Positions 9,193 to 16,461 of a DNA stretch of 37,891 bases are shown here, piece after piece. Both the position numbers and the translations under genes were made by a program. The notes beneath the pieces are model-generated. The model did no database searches. It was not told the DNA's origin and saw only the letters and a program-made list of their open reading frames with translations. Position 1 is the stretch's first letter, and the number at the start of each line of letters is the position of its first letter. The stretch is from an uncultured Pelagibacteraceae bacterium. GTDB taxonomy: Bacteria; Pseudomonadota; Alphaproteobacteria; Pelagibacterales; Pelagibacteraceae. The stretch covers positions 1 through 37,891 of the forward strand of contig CACBEJ010000007.1 of the NCBI GenBank assembly GCA_902538255.1, read 5' to 3'.

Positions 9193-9445
9193 TCTCTAAA
9201 AGTTTCCAAAAATTAAACTTTTTTTTCTTTTTTTTGTTTGTTTGCTTAACGTACTCTATTACATTTTGTGTATCATTCTCCAAAATAGGTAAATTTTGTG
9301 AATATAATTTAATTTTTTCATCGTTATTTTTATAAGATCTGTATGATTTTTTCTTATTTTCATCTGAAAAGTAATATCTACCGGTTAAAAAAATAAATAA
9401 AGCTATTACAAGAATAAAGATTAAATACTTAATTTCTTTTAGCAT
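9185..9445 (-). CDS. Small single-pass membrane protein of unknown function
   Basis: This 86-aa protein has one N-terminal hydrophobic helix (about residues 7-25, IFILVIALFIFLTGRYYF) followed by a hydrophilic, very lysine- and asparagine-rich tail. I do not recognise a domain. It sits between argS and nagZ and is coupled on both sides (1-base overlap with argS, 8-base overlap with nagZ). Many alphaproteobacteria carry a SPOR-domain septal protein at this position; here only an anchor-like helix and tail are seen, so it could be a reduced remnant of that gene (inference from position only). The frame is well supported by the overlaps and the absence of internal stops. Confidence 0.75.
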   Translation of the reverse strand: MLKEIKYLIFILVIALFIFLTGRYYFSDENKKKSYRSYKNNDEKIKLYSQNLPILENDTQNVIEYVKQTNKKKKKKFNFWKLLEND

Positions 9446-11178
9446 TACATTTTATCTGGTGTATCTACACCAACTATGTCCATTCCTGATTTTACAACGT
9501 TAGATATTGCTTTTAAAAAAATTAATTTATCTGGTGAAACTGTTTTTTGAACATTAATAAATCTTTTTTCTGGGTTTTGTTTACCAAGATTCCAATACGA
9601 ATGAAATTGTGAAGCCAAATCATATAAATAAACAGGTATTCTATGTGGTTCTAATTTTGAACTAGCTGCATCGATACATTTAGGCCATTCTGAAATCTTT
9701 TTTAAAATTTTGATCTCATCATTTGAATATTCAAAGCTAAAATCATCTAATTTAATGTTTGAATTTAAATCTTTATCAATATGTCTAAAGACAGATGAAA
9801 TTCTGGCATAACAATATTGAACATAATATAACGGATTGTCTTTTGATTTTTCTTTTACAGCATCAAAATCAAAATCTAATTCTACATCACTACTTCTGTT
9901 GAGCATGATGAATCTAGTTGCATCTTTTCCAACTTCTTCAATTAAATCATCAACGGTAATGTAGTCTCCCTTTCGTTTAGACATCTTAAATGGTTTGTTA
10001 TCTTTAATTAATTTTACAAGCTGACTAATTTTACAAATCAATTTATCTTCTTTTCCTGACAATGCTTCAACTGAAGATGAAATTCTTTTGATATATCCAG
10101 CATGGTCTGCACCGAGAATATTTATTAAATAATCAAATTTACGATCAATTTTGTTTTTATGATAAGCAACATCGCTTGCAAAATAAGTCCATGCTCCATC
10201 TGATTTTTGCAATGCTCTATCTTTATCATCACCAAAATCAGTAGATTTAAAAAGTAACTGTTCTCTTTCTACCCAGTTTTTATCGTCTTCTCCAGCTGGA
10301 GCTTTAATTTTTCCTTTGTATACAAATTTATTCTTTTCTAAAAATTTTATTACACTTTCTACTTCATTATTTAAAACAATGCTTTTTTCACTAACAAAAT
10401 TATCATGGTTAATTCCTAAACTATTAAGGTTCTTTTTAATTAAAAGTAGAGCCTGTTCTATCGATAAAGCTGTTAGCTTATCTCTAATTTCATCATAATT
10501 ATCAAAATTTAGATCTGAATTATCTGAAACTATATTTTTCGCAAAATCTATAAGATAATCTCCTGGATATAAATCAGGGTTATCTTGAGGGAATTTTTCA
10601 TTAAGTTTTACTTCTCTAATTCTAAAGTATACAGATTTAGTAAAATTTATAATCTGGTTACCATAGTCATTTACATAATACTCTTTTGTAACCTTATGTT
10701 TATTAAACATTAACACATTAGATATGACATCGCCTAAAATAGCTCCTCTACAGTGACCAACATGCAAAGGCCCTGTAGGATTGGCTGATACAAATTCAAC
10801 TAAATAATTATTTTTTTTCTCTTTCTCATTAATTCCAAATTTTTCTGCGTTATTAATAATTTCTTTAATAAAGTTTGACCAAAAAGATGGCTTAAATTTT
10901 ATGTTTATGAAACCAGGTTTGGCAACAGATATATTATCTATTTGATCGTCGTTATTTTTTATTTCAGGTGCAAGTTTTTCTGCTAATTCGATTGGAGAGG
11001 TTTTATTTAGTTTAGATAAAACCATTGCAACATTAGTTGAAATATCACAATCAAATTTTGGAGGTGGTATTTCTGCATTAATACCATTGAAACTTTCTGG
11101 AATGATGAGTTGATTTCTTTTACCAAGCTCAACAATAATTGATTTAATTTTATCTAAATATAATTCAAAAATATTCAT
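9445..11178 (-). CDS. argS: Arginyl-tRNA synthetase
   Basis: ArgRS is the class I synthetase that charges tRNA-Arg. The 577-aa protein has the N-terminal additional domain, the HIGH-type motif as HVGH in ANPTGPLHVGHCRG, the KMSKRKGDYITVDDL motif (KMSKS-type), and the C-terminal DALR anticodon-binding domain ending in VDTPDKM. The length is normal. The start overlaps the dgt stop by four bases (ATGA), and the stop overlaps the next gene by one base. The dgt-argS-nagZ-scpAB order is widespread in alphaproteobacteria. Confidence 0.97.
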   Translation of the reverse strand: MNIFELYLDKIKSIIVELGKRNQLIIPESFNGINAEIPPPKFDCDISTNVAMVLSKLNKTSPIELAEKLAPEIKNNDDQIDNISVAKPGFINIKFKPSFWSNFIKEIINNAEKFGINEKEKKNNYLVEFVSANPTGPLHVGHCRGAILGDVISNVLMFNKHKVTKEYYVNDYGNQIINFTKSVYFRIREVKLNEKFPQDNPDLYPGDYLIDFAKNIVSDNSDLNFDNYDEIRDKLTALSIEQALLLIKKNLNSLGINHDNFVSEKSIVLNNEVESVIKFLEKNKFVYKGKIKAPAGEDDKNWVEREQLLFKSTDFGDDKDRALQKSDGAWTYFASDVAYHKNKIDRKFDYLINILGADHAGYIKRISSSVEALSGKEDKLICKISQLVKLIKDNKPFKMSKRKGDYITVDDLIEEVGKDATRFIMLNRSSDVELDFDFDAVKEKSKDNPLYYVQYCYARISSVFRHIDKDLNSNIKLDDFSFEYSNDEIKILKKISEWPKCIDAASSKLEPHRIPVYLYDLASQFHSYWNLGKQNPEKRFINVQKTVSPDKLIFLKAISNVVKSGMDIVGVDTPDKM

Positions 11179-12293
11179 TTATTATCGTTATAAAGGTTAA
11201 TTGCGTATCTATCCGTCATACCAGATATAAAATCTGAAATAGCTCTATATTTGTCTTTAGTCAATTGCTCTTTAGTAAGAAATTTTCTAGGATTTAATTT
11301 AATGATTTTAAACAATTTTTTAATTATCATATTACCTCTTTGATTCTTATTAAGGACTGATTTATTGTCATACATTCTGTGTCTTAAAAATGATTTGATT
11401 TCTTTTTCTGAATTTTCTATTTTATCTGAAAAAGAAACTATTAATTGATTTGATTTTGATACATCTTTTAATGACTTAATATTAAATTTTTTAATATTTT
11501 TTTCAGTATTACTTAGTAAATCTCTTATCATAATATCTATTGAATCTCTTATAATTTGGTAAATAGCAATTTTATAATTTTTTTTATTAATTTTGTTTTT
11601 ATATTTTTGATAAATATTTTTGAAAAAATCTATTTCAACTAATTCCTCAAGTTCAAATAAATTGGCTTTAATTCCATCCTGAATATCATGATTATTATAT
11701 GCAATATCATCTGATATGGCGGATATTTGAGCTTCTAAAGATGGATAACTATTAAAATTAATCTTATTTTTAAAAACTTTTGATCCAATTAGTCTGTTGA
11801 TCCTAGTTAGATCATCTACTGGTCCATTATGTTTTAAAAGTCCCTCTAAAGTTTCAAGAGTTAAATTTAGTCCAGCAAATTTAAAATATTTATTCTCTAA
11901 AAACATTACTATTCTTAGTGTCTGAAGATTATGATCAAAACCTCCATAATTTTGCATACATTCATCTAGAGCATCCTCTCCTGCATGGCCAAATGGAGTG
12001 TGACCTAAATCATGAGCAAGACTTAAGGTTTCTGCTAAATCTTCATTTAATTTTAGGTATTTTGCTATTGATCTAGCTATTTGTGCTACTTCAATTGAAT
12101 GTGTAATCCTAGTTCTAAAATGATCCCCTTCAGTGTTAACAAATACTTGGGTTTTATGCTTTAATCTTCTAAATGATGCGCTGTGAATTATTCGATCTCT
12201 GTCACGTTGAAAAGGAGATCTGTATTTTGAATTAGCTTCTTTATTAAGTCTACCGTTACTTTTAAATACGCCTAACAAAGTGTCTTTTTTCAT
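11175..12293 (-). CDS. dgt: dGTP triphosphohydrolase-like HD protein
   Basis: This 372-aa HD-superfamily protein matches the deoxyguanosinetriphosphate triphosphohydrolase-like family, which hydrolyses dNTPs to deoxynucleosides and triphosphate. The N-terminal block SPFQRDRDRIIHSASFRRLK, the metal ligands in RTRITHSIEV and LAHDLGHTPFGHAGE, and the downstream GGFDHNLQTLRI and ISDDIAYNNHDIQDG motifs are all present, so the H...HD...D site appears intact. The gene starts 50 bp from the divergent erpA start and heads the minus-strand run through argS, nagZ and tatABC. Confidence 0.94.
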   Translation of the reverse strand: MKKDTLLGVFKSNGRLNKEANSKYRSPFQRDRDRIIHSASFRRLKHKTQVFVNTEGDHFRTRITHSIEVAQIARSIAKYLKLNEDLAETLSLAHDLGHTPFGHAGEDALDECMQNYGGFDHNLQTLRIVMFLENKYFKFAGLNLTLETLEGLLKHNGPVDDLTRINRLIGSKVFKNKINFNSYPSLEAQISAISDDIAYNNHDIQDGIKANLFELEELVEIDFFKNIYQKYKNKINKKNYKIAIYQIIRDSIDIMIRDLLSNTEKNIKKFNIKSLKDVSKSNQLIVSFSDKIENSEKEIKSFLRHRMYDNKSVLNKNQRGNMIIKKLFKIIKLNPRKFLTKEQLTKDKYRAISDFISGMTDRYAINLYNDNK

Positions 12294-12343
12294 CCTTTAA
12301 TTTAAATAATTAAGTATTATATTAGTAATATCAGTGTTCAGAC

Positions 12344-12661
12344 ATGATTAAAGAAATTAAATTTACGGATAAAGCGTTAAAACAAATAGATAATTTGTTA
12401 GCAAAAAAAGACAAAGGATCATTCTTTAGAATCGCTATTAAAGGTGGGGGATGTTCTGGTTTTCAGTATGAATTTACTTTTGATAAATCAAAACAAGATG
12501 ATGATTTAAATTATCAAAATATTTTAATTGATAAAACATCTGCTGATTTACTTAAAGGGTCTGAGGTTGATTATGTTTCTGAACTTATAGGTGAACAATT
12601 CAAAATATCTAATCCACAAACCAAATCTTCATGTGGTTGTGGAGTTTCTTTCTCACTTTAA
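12344..12661 (+). CDS. erpA: Iron-sulfur cluster insertion protein (ErpA/IscA type)
   Basis: This A-type carrier delivers Fe-S clusters to apo-proteins. The 105-aa protein has normal length and the three invariant cysteines, one in IAIKGGGCSGFQYEF and two in the C-terminal SSCGCGVSFSL. The divergent position next to dgt and the following xthA match a common alphaproteobacterial arrangement in which this gene is annotated erpA. The distinction between ErpA and IscA is made on context more than sequence. The stop overlaps the xthA ATG by one base. Confidence 0.92.
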   Translation: MIKEIKFTDKALKQIDNLLAKKDKGSFFRIAIKGGGCSGFQYEFTFDKSKQDDDLNYQNILIDKTSADLLKGSEVDYVSELIGEQFKISNPQTKSSCGCGVSFSL

Positions 12662-13437
12662 TGCTCATTTCATCTTGGAATGTAAACTCGGTAAGAGCAA
12701 GAATTGAAAATATTAAAAGCTATTTATTAAAATATAAACCTGATATTTTAATGATGCAGGAAATCAAAACTGAAGATGTTAATTTTCCATATGATGATTT
12801 TTCATCAATGAACTATGAAAGTCATGTGTTTGGTCAAAAAAGTTATAATGGTGTAGCAATTATATCTAAAAATAAACTAAAAAATGTCAAAACAGATTTA
12901 ATTAAGGATAAGTTAAAACAATCAAGAATAATTTCAGCTGAATTTGAATATAAGAAAAAAAATATACAATTAATAAATATTTACACCCCTAACGGTAATC
13001 CTGTAGATACTGAAAAATATGATTATAAAAAAAATTGGCTTGATAAATTAATAAAGCAATTAAAAACTTTATCTAAAAAAAATTCAAATATTATTTTAGC
13101 TGGTGATTTCAATATTATCCCTTCAGCAGAAGATGTTTATAATGTTAAAAGTTTCGAAGACGATGCTTTATACAGACTTGAAATAAGAAAAAAATTTAGA
13201 GAAATGATTAATCTTGGTTTAAATGATGTATACAGATATTTTTATGAAGATAAAGAAGGATATACATTTTGGGATTATATGAGAGGTGCATGGCAAAAAA
13301 ATAACGGTATGAGGATTGATCATTTTTTAGTTTCAAATTCTATAATTGATCAAATTAAAGATATTAATATTAATAAAGATCCACGTGGAAGAGAAAAGCC
13401 TTCTGATCACACACCAATTGAGATTAATTTAGCTTAG
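12661..13437 (+). CDS. xthA: Exodeoxyribonuclease III (AP endonuclease)
   Basis: XthA cleaves abasic sites and degrades DNA 3'-to-5' in base excision repair. With the start at 12661 the protein has 258 aa and begins MLISSWNVNSVRARIENIK, the canonical N-terminus. An ATG ten codons upstream (12631) would add sequence that is really out-of-frame erpA. Active-site motifs are MMQEIKTED, the AGDFNIIPSAEDV block, TFWDY with the following RIDHFLVS, and the terminal SDHTPIEINL. The TAATG overlap with erpA suggests coupling. The 3' end overlaps the convergent dehydrogenase gene by 9 bases. Confidence 0.96.
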   Translation: MLISSWNVNSVRARIENIKSYLLKYKPDILMMQEIKTEDVNFPYDDFSSMNYESHVFGQKSYNGVAIISKNKLKNVKTDLIKDKLKQSRIISAEFEYKKKNIQLINIYTPNGNPVDTEKYDYKKNWLDKLIKQLKTLSKKNSNIILAGDFNIIPSAEDVYNVKSFEDDALYRLEIRKKFREMINLGLNDVYRYFYEDKEGYTFWDYMRGAWQKNNGMRIDHFLVSNSIIDQIKDININKDPRGREKPSDHTPIEINLA

Positions 13438-14427
13438 AGATTTAATTTTATTTACTAATTCTTCGTTAATATTTCTTGGACCAGTATCCATTCTATTCTT
13501 GTGACGTCTTTCTCCAGGTAATCTTACTTCACCCATTGATTTCATTTTTTCAAAAAATTCCTCGGCATGTTTTTGCCAATTAGTACCTGATGTTTTGTCT
13601 GGATTAATTGCTAGTATGAATTCACCACCACTTGGAGGACCACCATCATTATTGTCTTTGGCTGCCGTTTCAAAACTAAAATTGTCTCCAACTAATGCGC
13701 CTGCCATTAATTCTACCATCATTGCAATTGCAGAACCTTTGTAACCACCAAAGGGTAATAAAACTCCACCATCAGCAATTTCCCCTGGATCAGTTGTTTC
13801 TTTTCCATCTTTAGTTAAACCAGTTCCAAGAGGAACTTTGTGCCCTTCTCTTTTAGCAACTTGAACTTCTCCCATCGCCATTGAAGCTGTTGCCATATCA
13901 TAAACAACAGGTGTTTTACCTGAACGTGGCCAAGCAAACGAAATTGGGTTTGTTCCAAATAATGGTTTTATAGCACCAGCAGGTGCTACAGCAGGCTTAT
14001 AAGAAGTACAAGCAAATGCGACTAAACCATCTTCTGCTAACTTTTCTGTTTCGGGCCACATAGCAGCCATATGATGTGAATTATTTATTGCTAAAACGGC
14101 TACACCATTTTCTTTTGTAGCTTTTGCTAATTCAGGCAATCCTTTATTTAATACAACAGGTGCTAAACAATTATTTCCCTCAACTTTAATTACTGATGGA
14201 GATATTTTTTTTACTTCGGGTTTCCCTTTACCATTTATCTTTCCACTTTTAAGTCCAGTTACATAGGCTGGTAATCTGAATAAACCGTGCGATAAAGAAC
14301 CATCTCTTTCAGCATTTCTAATTAAGTCTGATAAAATTGATGCTGTTTCATCATCACAACCATTTGCCAAAAGAGTTTTTTTAGCTAGTTCAAATATTTC
14401 GTCTAAAGTTAATGAAACTGTGCCCAT
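13429..14427 (-). CDS. Malate/lactate dehydrogenase-family reductase, DpkA-like (cyclic imino acid reductase)
   Basis: This 332-aa protein belongs to the Ldh2/MDH2 family of NAD(P)H-dependent oxidoreductases. The block GVAVLAINNSHHMAAMWPE, KPLFGTNPISFAWP, GGALVG-like MVELMAGALVG and the C-terminal RLPGERRHKNR strongly resemble, from memory, delta1-piperideine-2-carboxylate/delta1-pyrroline-2-carboxylate reductase DpkA. Those enzymes reduce cyclic imines in D-lysine, D-proline or hydroxyproline degradation. The catalytic-type histidine appears in GSLSHGLFRLP. The ATG overlaps the zur stop by one base, so it is the last gene of a znuC-znuB-zur-reductase run and probably shares zinc-responsive transcription. 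Family certain; substrate inferred. Confidence 0.82.
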   Translation of the reverse strand: MGTVSLTLDEIFELAKKTLLANGCDDETASILSDLIRNAERDGSLSHGLFRLPAYVTGLKSGKINGKGKPEVKKISPSVIKVEGNNCLAPVVLNKGLPELAKATKENGVAVLAINNSHHMAAMWPETEKLAEDGLVAFACTSYKPAVAPAGAIKPLFGTNPISFAWPRSGKTPVVYDMATASMAMGEVQVAKREGHKVPLGTGLTKDGKETTDPGEIADGGVLLPFGGYKGSAIAMMVELMAGALVGDNFSFETAAKDNNDGGPPSGGEFILAINPDKTSGTNWQKHAEEFFEKMKSMGEVRLPGERRHKNRMDTGPRNINEELVNKIKSLS

Positions 14428-14825
14428 TATTTTGATTTACATTTTTTACATAAACCAAAAAATTCTAAATTGTATTTGTTATATTTCATTCCGGAGTTAT
14501 CTGAAAAATTAGATAAATATTTTGATAGTTTTGAATTACTTATCTCAGATACATTTTCACAACTTTCACAAATTGAAAAAGCGGTAGCTTTTGAAATTTG
14601 ACAACTAGAATTTTGACACGCAATAAAAGCATTTCTACTTTCAATCTTATGAATTTTACCAATTTCTACTAATTTATCTAAAGCTCTGTAAACTTGTAAT
14701 GGCGCTTTAATTCCCTTTTTTTGAACATTAAAAAGAATTGAATAAGCTTTCATGGGGCCACGAGATTTATCAATCAAATCAAAAATAATTTTTTGGTTTT
14801 TTGAAAGATTGTGTTGTTTTTCCAT
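14427..14825 (-). CDS. zur: Zur, Fur-family zinc uptake regulator
   Basis: Zur represses zinc uptake genes when loaded with zinc. The 132-aa protein has the Fur winged-helix N-domain (AYSILFNVQKKGIKAPLQVYRALDKLVEIGKIHKIES) described here by its ends at about residues 22-59, then metal-binding cysteines. Two CXXC pairs, ICESC and LCKKC, fit the structural zinc site. The sensory region reads KIHKIESRNAFIACQNSSCQ, where the usual downstream histidines are absent and cysteines appear instead, a small departure from textbook Zur. Its position directly after znuCB and the palindromes before znuC/znuA favour Zur over Fur, Mur or Irr. Confidence 0.88.
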   Translation of the reverse strand: MEKQHNLSKNQKIIFDLIDKSRGPMKAYSILFNVQKKGIKAPLQVYRALDKLVEIGKIHKIESRNAFIACQNSSCQISKATAFSICESCENVSEISNSKLSKYLSNFSDNSGMKYNKYNLEFFGLCKKCKSK

Positions 14826-14839
14826 TTTTAAATTTCCTA

Positions 14840-15643
14840 TTAGTTTTTTAATTTAATCGATTGTTTAATTTTAAACAAAGATAATATGAATAATATCAAT
14901 GCTGCTGCTATAATTGAAGGTCCTGAAGATGTATTAAATTCTAATGAAGAATATAGTCCTAAAATAACTGATAATAACCCACCAATTATAGAGAATAGAA
15001 CCATTTTCTGAGGGCTATCAGAGATATTTCTCGCCATTGCTGCAGGGATAATTAACATACCTGTAATCAATAATAATCCAACCATTTTAATTGAAATAGC
15101 AATAACAGCTGCCATTAATATTGTAAATATAGCTTTTGCTCTATCGGGGTTTAAACCTTCTGCCTCTGCTAATTCATAATTTACAGTTGATGCAAGTAAA
15201 GGTTTCCAAATTAACTTAAGCACAATTAAAATTAAAGCTCCACCTGTCCAAATCACAAACAAATCATCAGTATTTACCGCTAATATATCACCAAATAATA
15301 AACCCATAATATCAAATCTTATAAATGTGAGAAAACCAATAACTACCAATCCAACAGCTAATGATGAATGTGCTAAAAGACCTAATAATGCATCACCAGG
15401 AAGATTAGTTTTTTTCTGAAGCTGAATTAGTATTAATGCAATGACTGATGAAATTAAAAATACTGAAATAGCAATGTTTAAATCAAATGTATAAGCCATT
15501 GTTACTCCAAGAAGAGCGGAGTGTGCAAGCGTATCCCCAAAATAAGACAATCTTCTCCACACAACAAAACATCCAAGTGGACCAGTTACAAAAGCGATTC
15601 CAATACCTGCAACTAGTGCTCTTATAAAAAAATCATCAAACAT
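14840..15643 (-). CDS. znuB: ZnuB, zinc ABC transporter permease
   Basis: This is the membrane channel of the high-affinity zinc importer. The 267-aa polytopic protein has about eight hydrophobic segments and the ABC-3 family blocks GPLGCFVVWRRLSYFGDTLA with HSALLG following, LLGLLAHSSLAVGLV, and KMVGLLLITGMLIIPAAMAR. Its ATG is immediately adjacent to the znuC stop, and zur begins 14 bases after its end, so all are one transcription unit. Specificity for zinc (not manganese) is inferred from Zur and the His-rich ZnuA. Confidence 0.94.
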   Translation of the reverse strand: MFDDFFIRALVAGIGIAFVTGPLGCFVVWRRLSYFGDTLAHSALLGVTMAYTFDLNIAISVFLISSVIALILIQLQKKTNLPGDALLGLLAHSSLAVGLVVIGFLTFIRFDIMGLLFGDILAVNTDDLFVIWTGGALILIVLKLIWKPLLASTVNYELAEAEGLNPDRAKAIFTILMAAVIAISIKMVGLLLITGMLIIPAAMARNISDSPQKMVLFSIIGGLLSVILGLYSSLEFNTSSGPSIIAAALILFILSLFKIKQSIKLKN

Positions 15644-16390
15644 TTAATTTTTCTTTATTTCTCCTTCATCAGAATGAACATGATCATGTTTGTGCTCATA
15701 CGTTGTTAAAATTTGAGATGCTTTTTCACCAAATAAAGCTTTATATTCATTATTTTTCGCTACATACGATGGTGAACCTGAACAACAAACATGGCCATTT
15801 AAACAAATTACATGATCCGTTGCTGACATCACCATATGCAGATCATGAGAAATTAACAATATTCCACAATTTAAAGTATCAGATATTTTTTTAATTAATT
15901 CATACAAAGCAATTTCGCCTGTATAATCAACTCCCTGTACTGGTTCATCTAATACTAATAATTCTGGTTTTTTAGAAATTGCTCTTGCAATTAAAACTCT
16001 TTGAAATTCACCACCAGATAAACTACCCAAATTTTTATTTTTAAGATGAATTACACCTGTTAGTGATAATGCTTCATCAATAGCACTGTCTTCTATAGTT
16101 TCTGTTAAAAGCATAAAATCATAAACTCTAATAGGTAAAGTCCAATCTATTGAAATTTTTTGGGGAACATAACCAACTTTAGTTGTATATTTTTCAACAC
16201 TGCCCTCAATATTTTTATAAATTCCTAAAGCAATTTTAGCAGTAGTACTTTTCCCAGAACCATTTGGGCCAATGAGGGTTACAATTTTACCCTTTTCAAC
16301 CGTAAGAGAAACACCTTCTACTAACCATTTTTCACTTTGGCGAAAACCGGCATTATTTAATTTAACTAAAATATTACTATTAGAATTCAT
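15644..16390 (-). CDS. znuC: ZnuC, zinc ABC transporter ATPase
   Basis: The 248-aa nucleotide-binding subunit powers ZnuB. Walker A is GPNGSGKST, the signature is LSGGEFQRVLIARA, Walker B is LLVLDEPVQGVD, and the switch histidine is in LLISHDLH. The C-terminus is histidine-rich (YEHKHDHVHSDEGE), a feature that may bind zinc locally (inference). It is the first gene of the minus-strand zinc operon, starting 71 bp from the divergent znuA, and the intervening DNA contains two Zur boxes. Confidence 0.95.
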   Translation of the reverse strand: MNSNSNILVKLNNAGFRQSEKWLVEGVSLTVEKGKIVTLIGPNGSGKSTTAKIALGIYKNIEGSVEKYTTKVGYVPQKISIDWTLPIRVYDFMLLTETIEDSAIDEALSLTGVIHLKNKNLGSLSGGEFQRVLIARAISKKPELLVLDEPVQGVDYTGEIALYELIKKISDTLNCGILLISHDLHMVMSATDHVICLNGHVCCSGSPSYVAKNNEYKALFGEKASQILTTYEHKHDHVHSDEGEIKKN

Positions 16391-16397
16391 TTAACCC

Positions 16398-16426
16398 TTG
16401 ACTTGTAAATGTTATATTATTACATA
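16398..16426 (+). promoter_or_regulatory. Candidate znuA promoter overlapping Zur box 1
   Basis: TTGACT at 16398-16403 and TACATA at 16421-16426 are separated by 17 bp, giving a reasonable -35/-10 pair for znuA. The first Zur palindrome occupies the spacer and -10, and the second covers the expected transcription start, so bound Zur would block RNA polymerase. Start site inferred only. Confidence 0.55.
16410..16424. promoter_or_regulatory. Zur box 1 in znuC/znuA intergenic region
   Basis: TGTTATA T TATTACA is a 7-1-7 inverted repeat with one mismatch. It resembles the known Zur operator core TGTTATA-N-TATAACA of proteobacteria. Its centre is 18 bp from that of box 2, close to two helical turns, which suggests two Zur dimers on nearly the same face. 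Confidence 0.82.
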
Positions 16427-16427
16427 G

Positions 16428-16442
16428 TGTTATATTATAACA
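16428..16442. promoter_or_regulatory. Zur box 2, perfect palindrome
   Basis: TGTTATA T TATAACA is a perfect 7-1-7 palindrome matching the proteobacterial Zur operator core. It lies 20 bp upstream of the znuA ATG and about 38 bp from the znuC start, so it can control both divergent units. Confidence 0.88.
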
Positions 16443-16461
16443 ACCAATTAATAGTGTATTT

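Noticed and set aside
12631-12660. Earlier ATG for xthA at 12631
   Set aside because: It would add ten residues read from out-of-frame erpA codons. The canonical XthA N-terminus begins at 12661 with a TAATG overlap.
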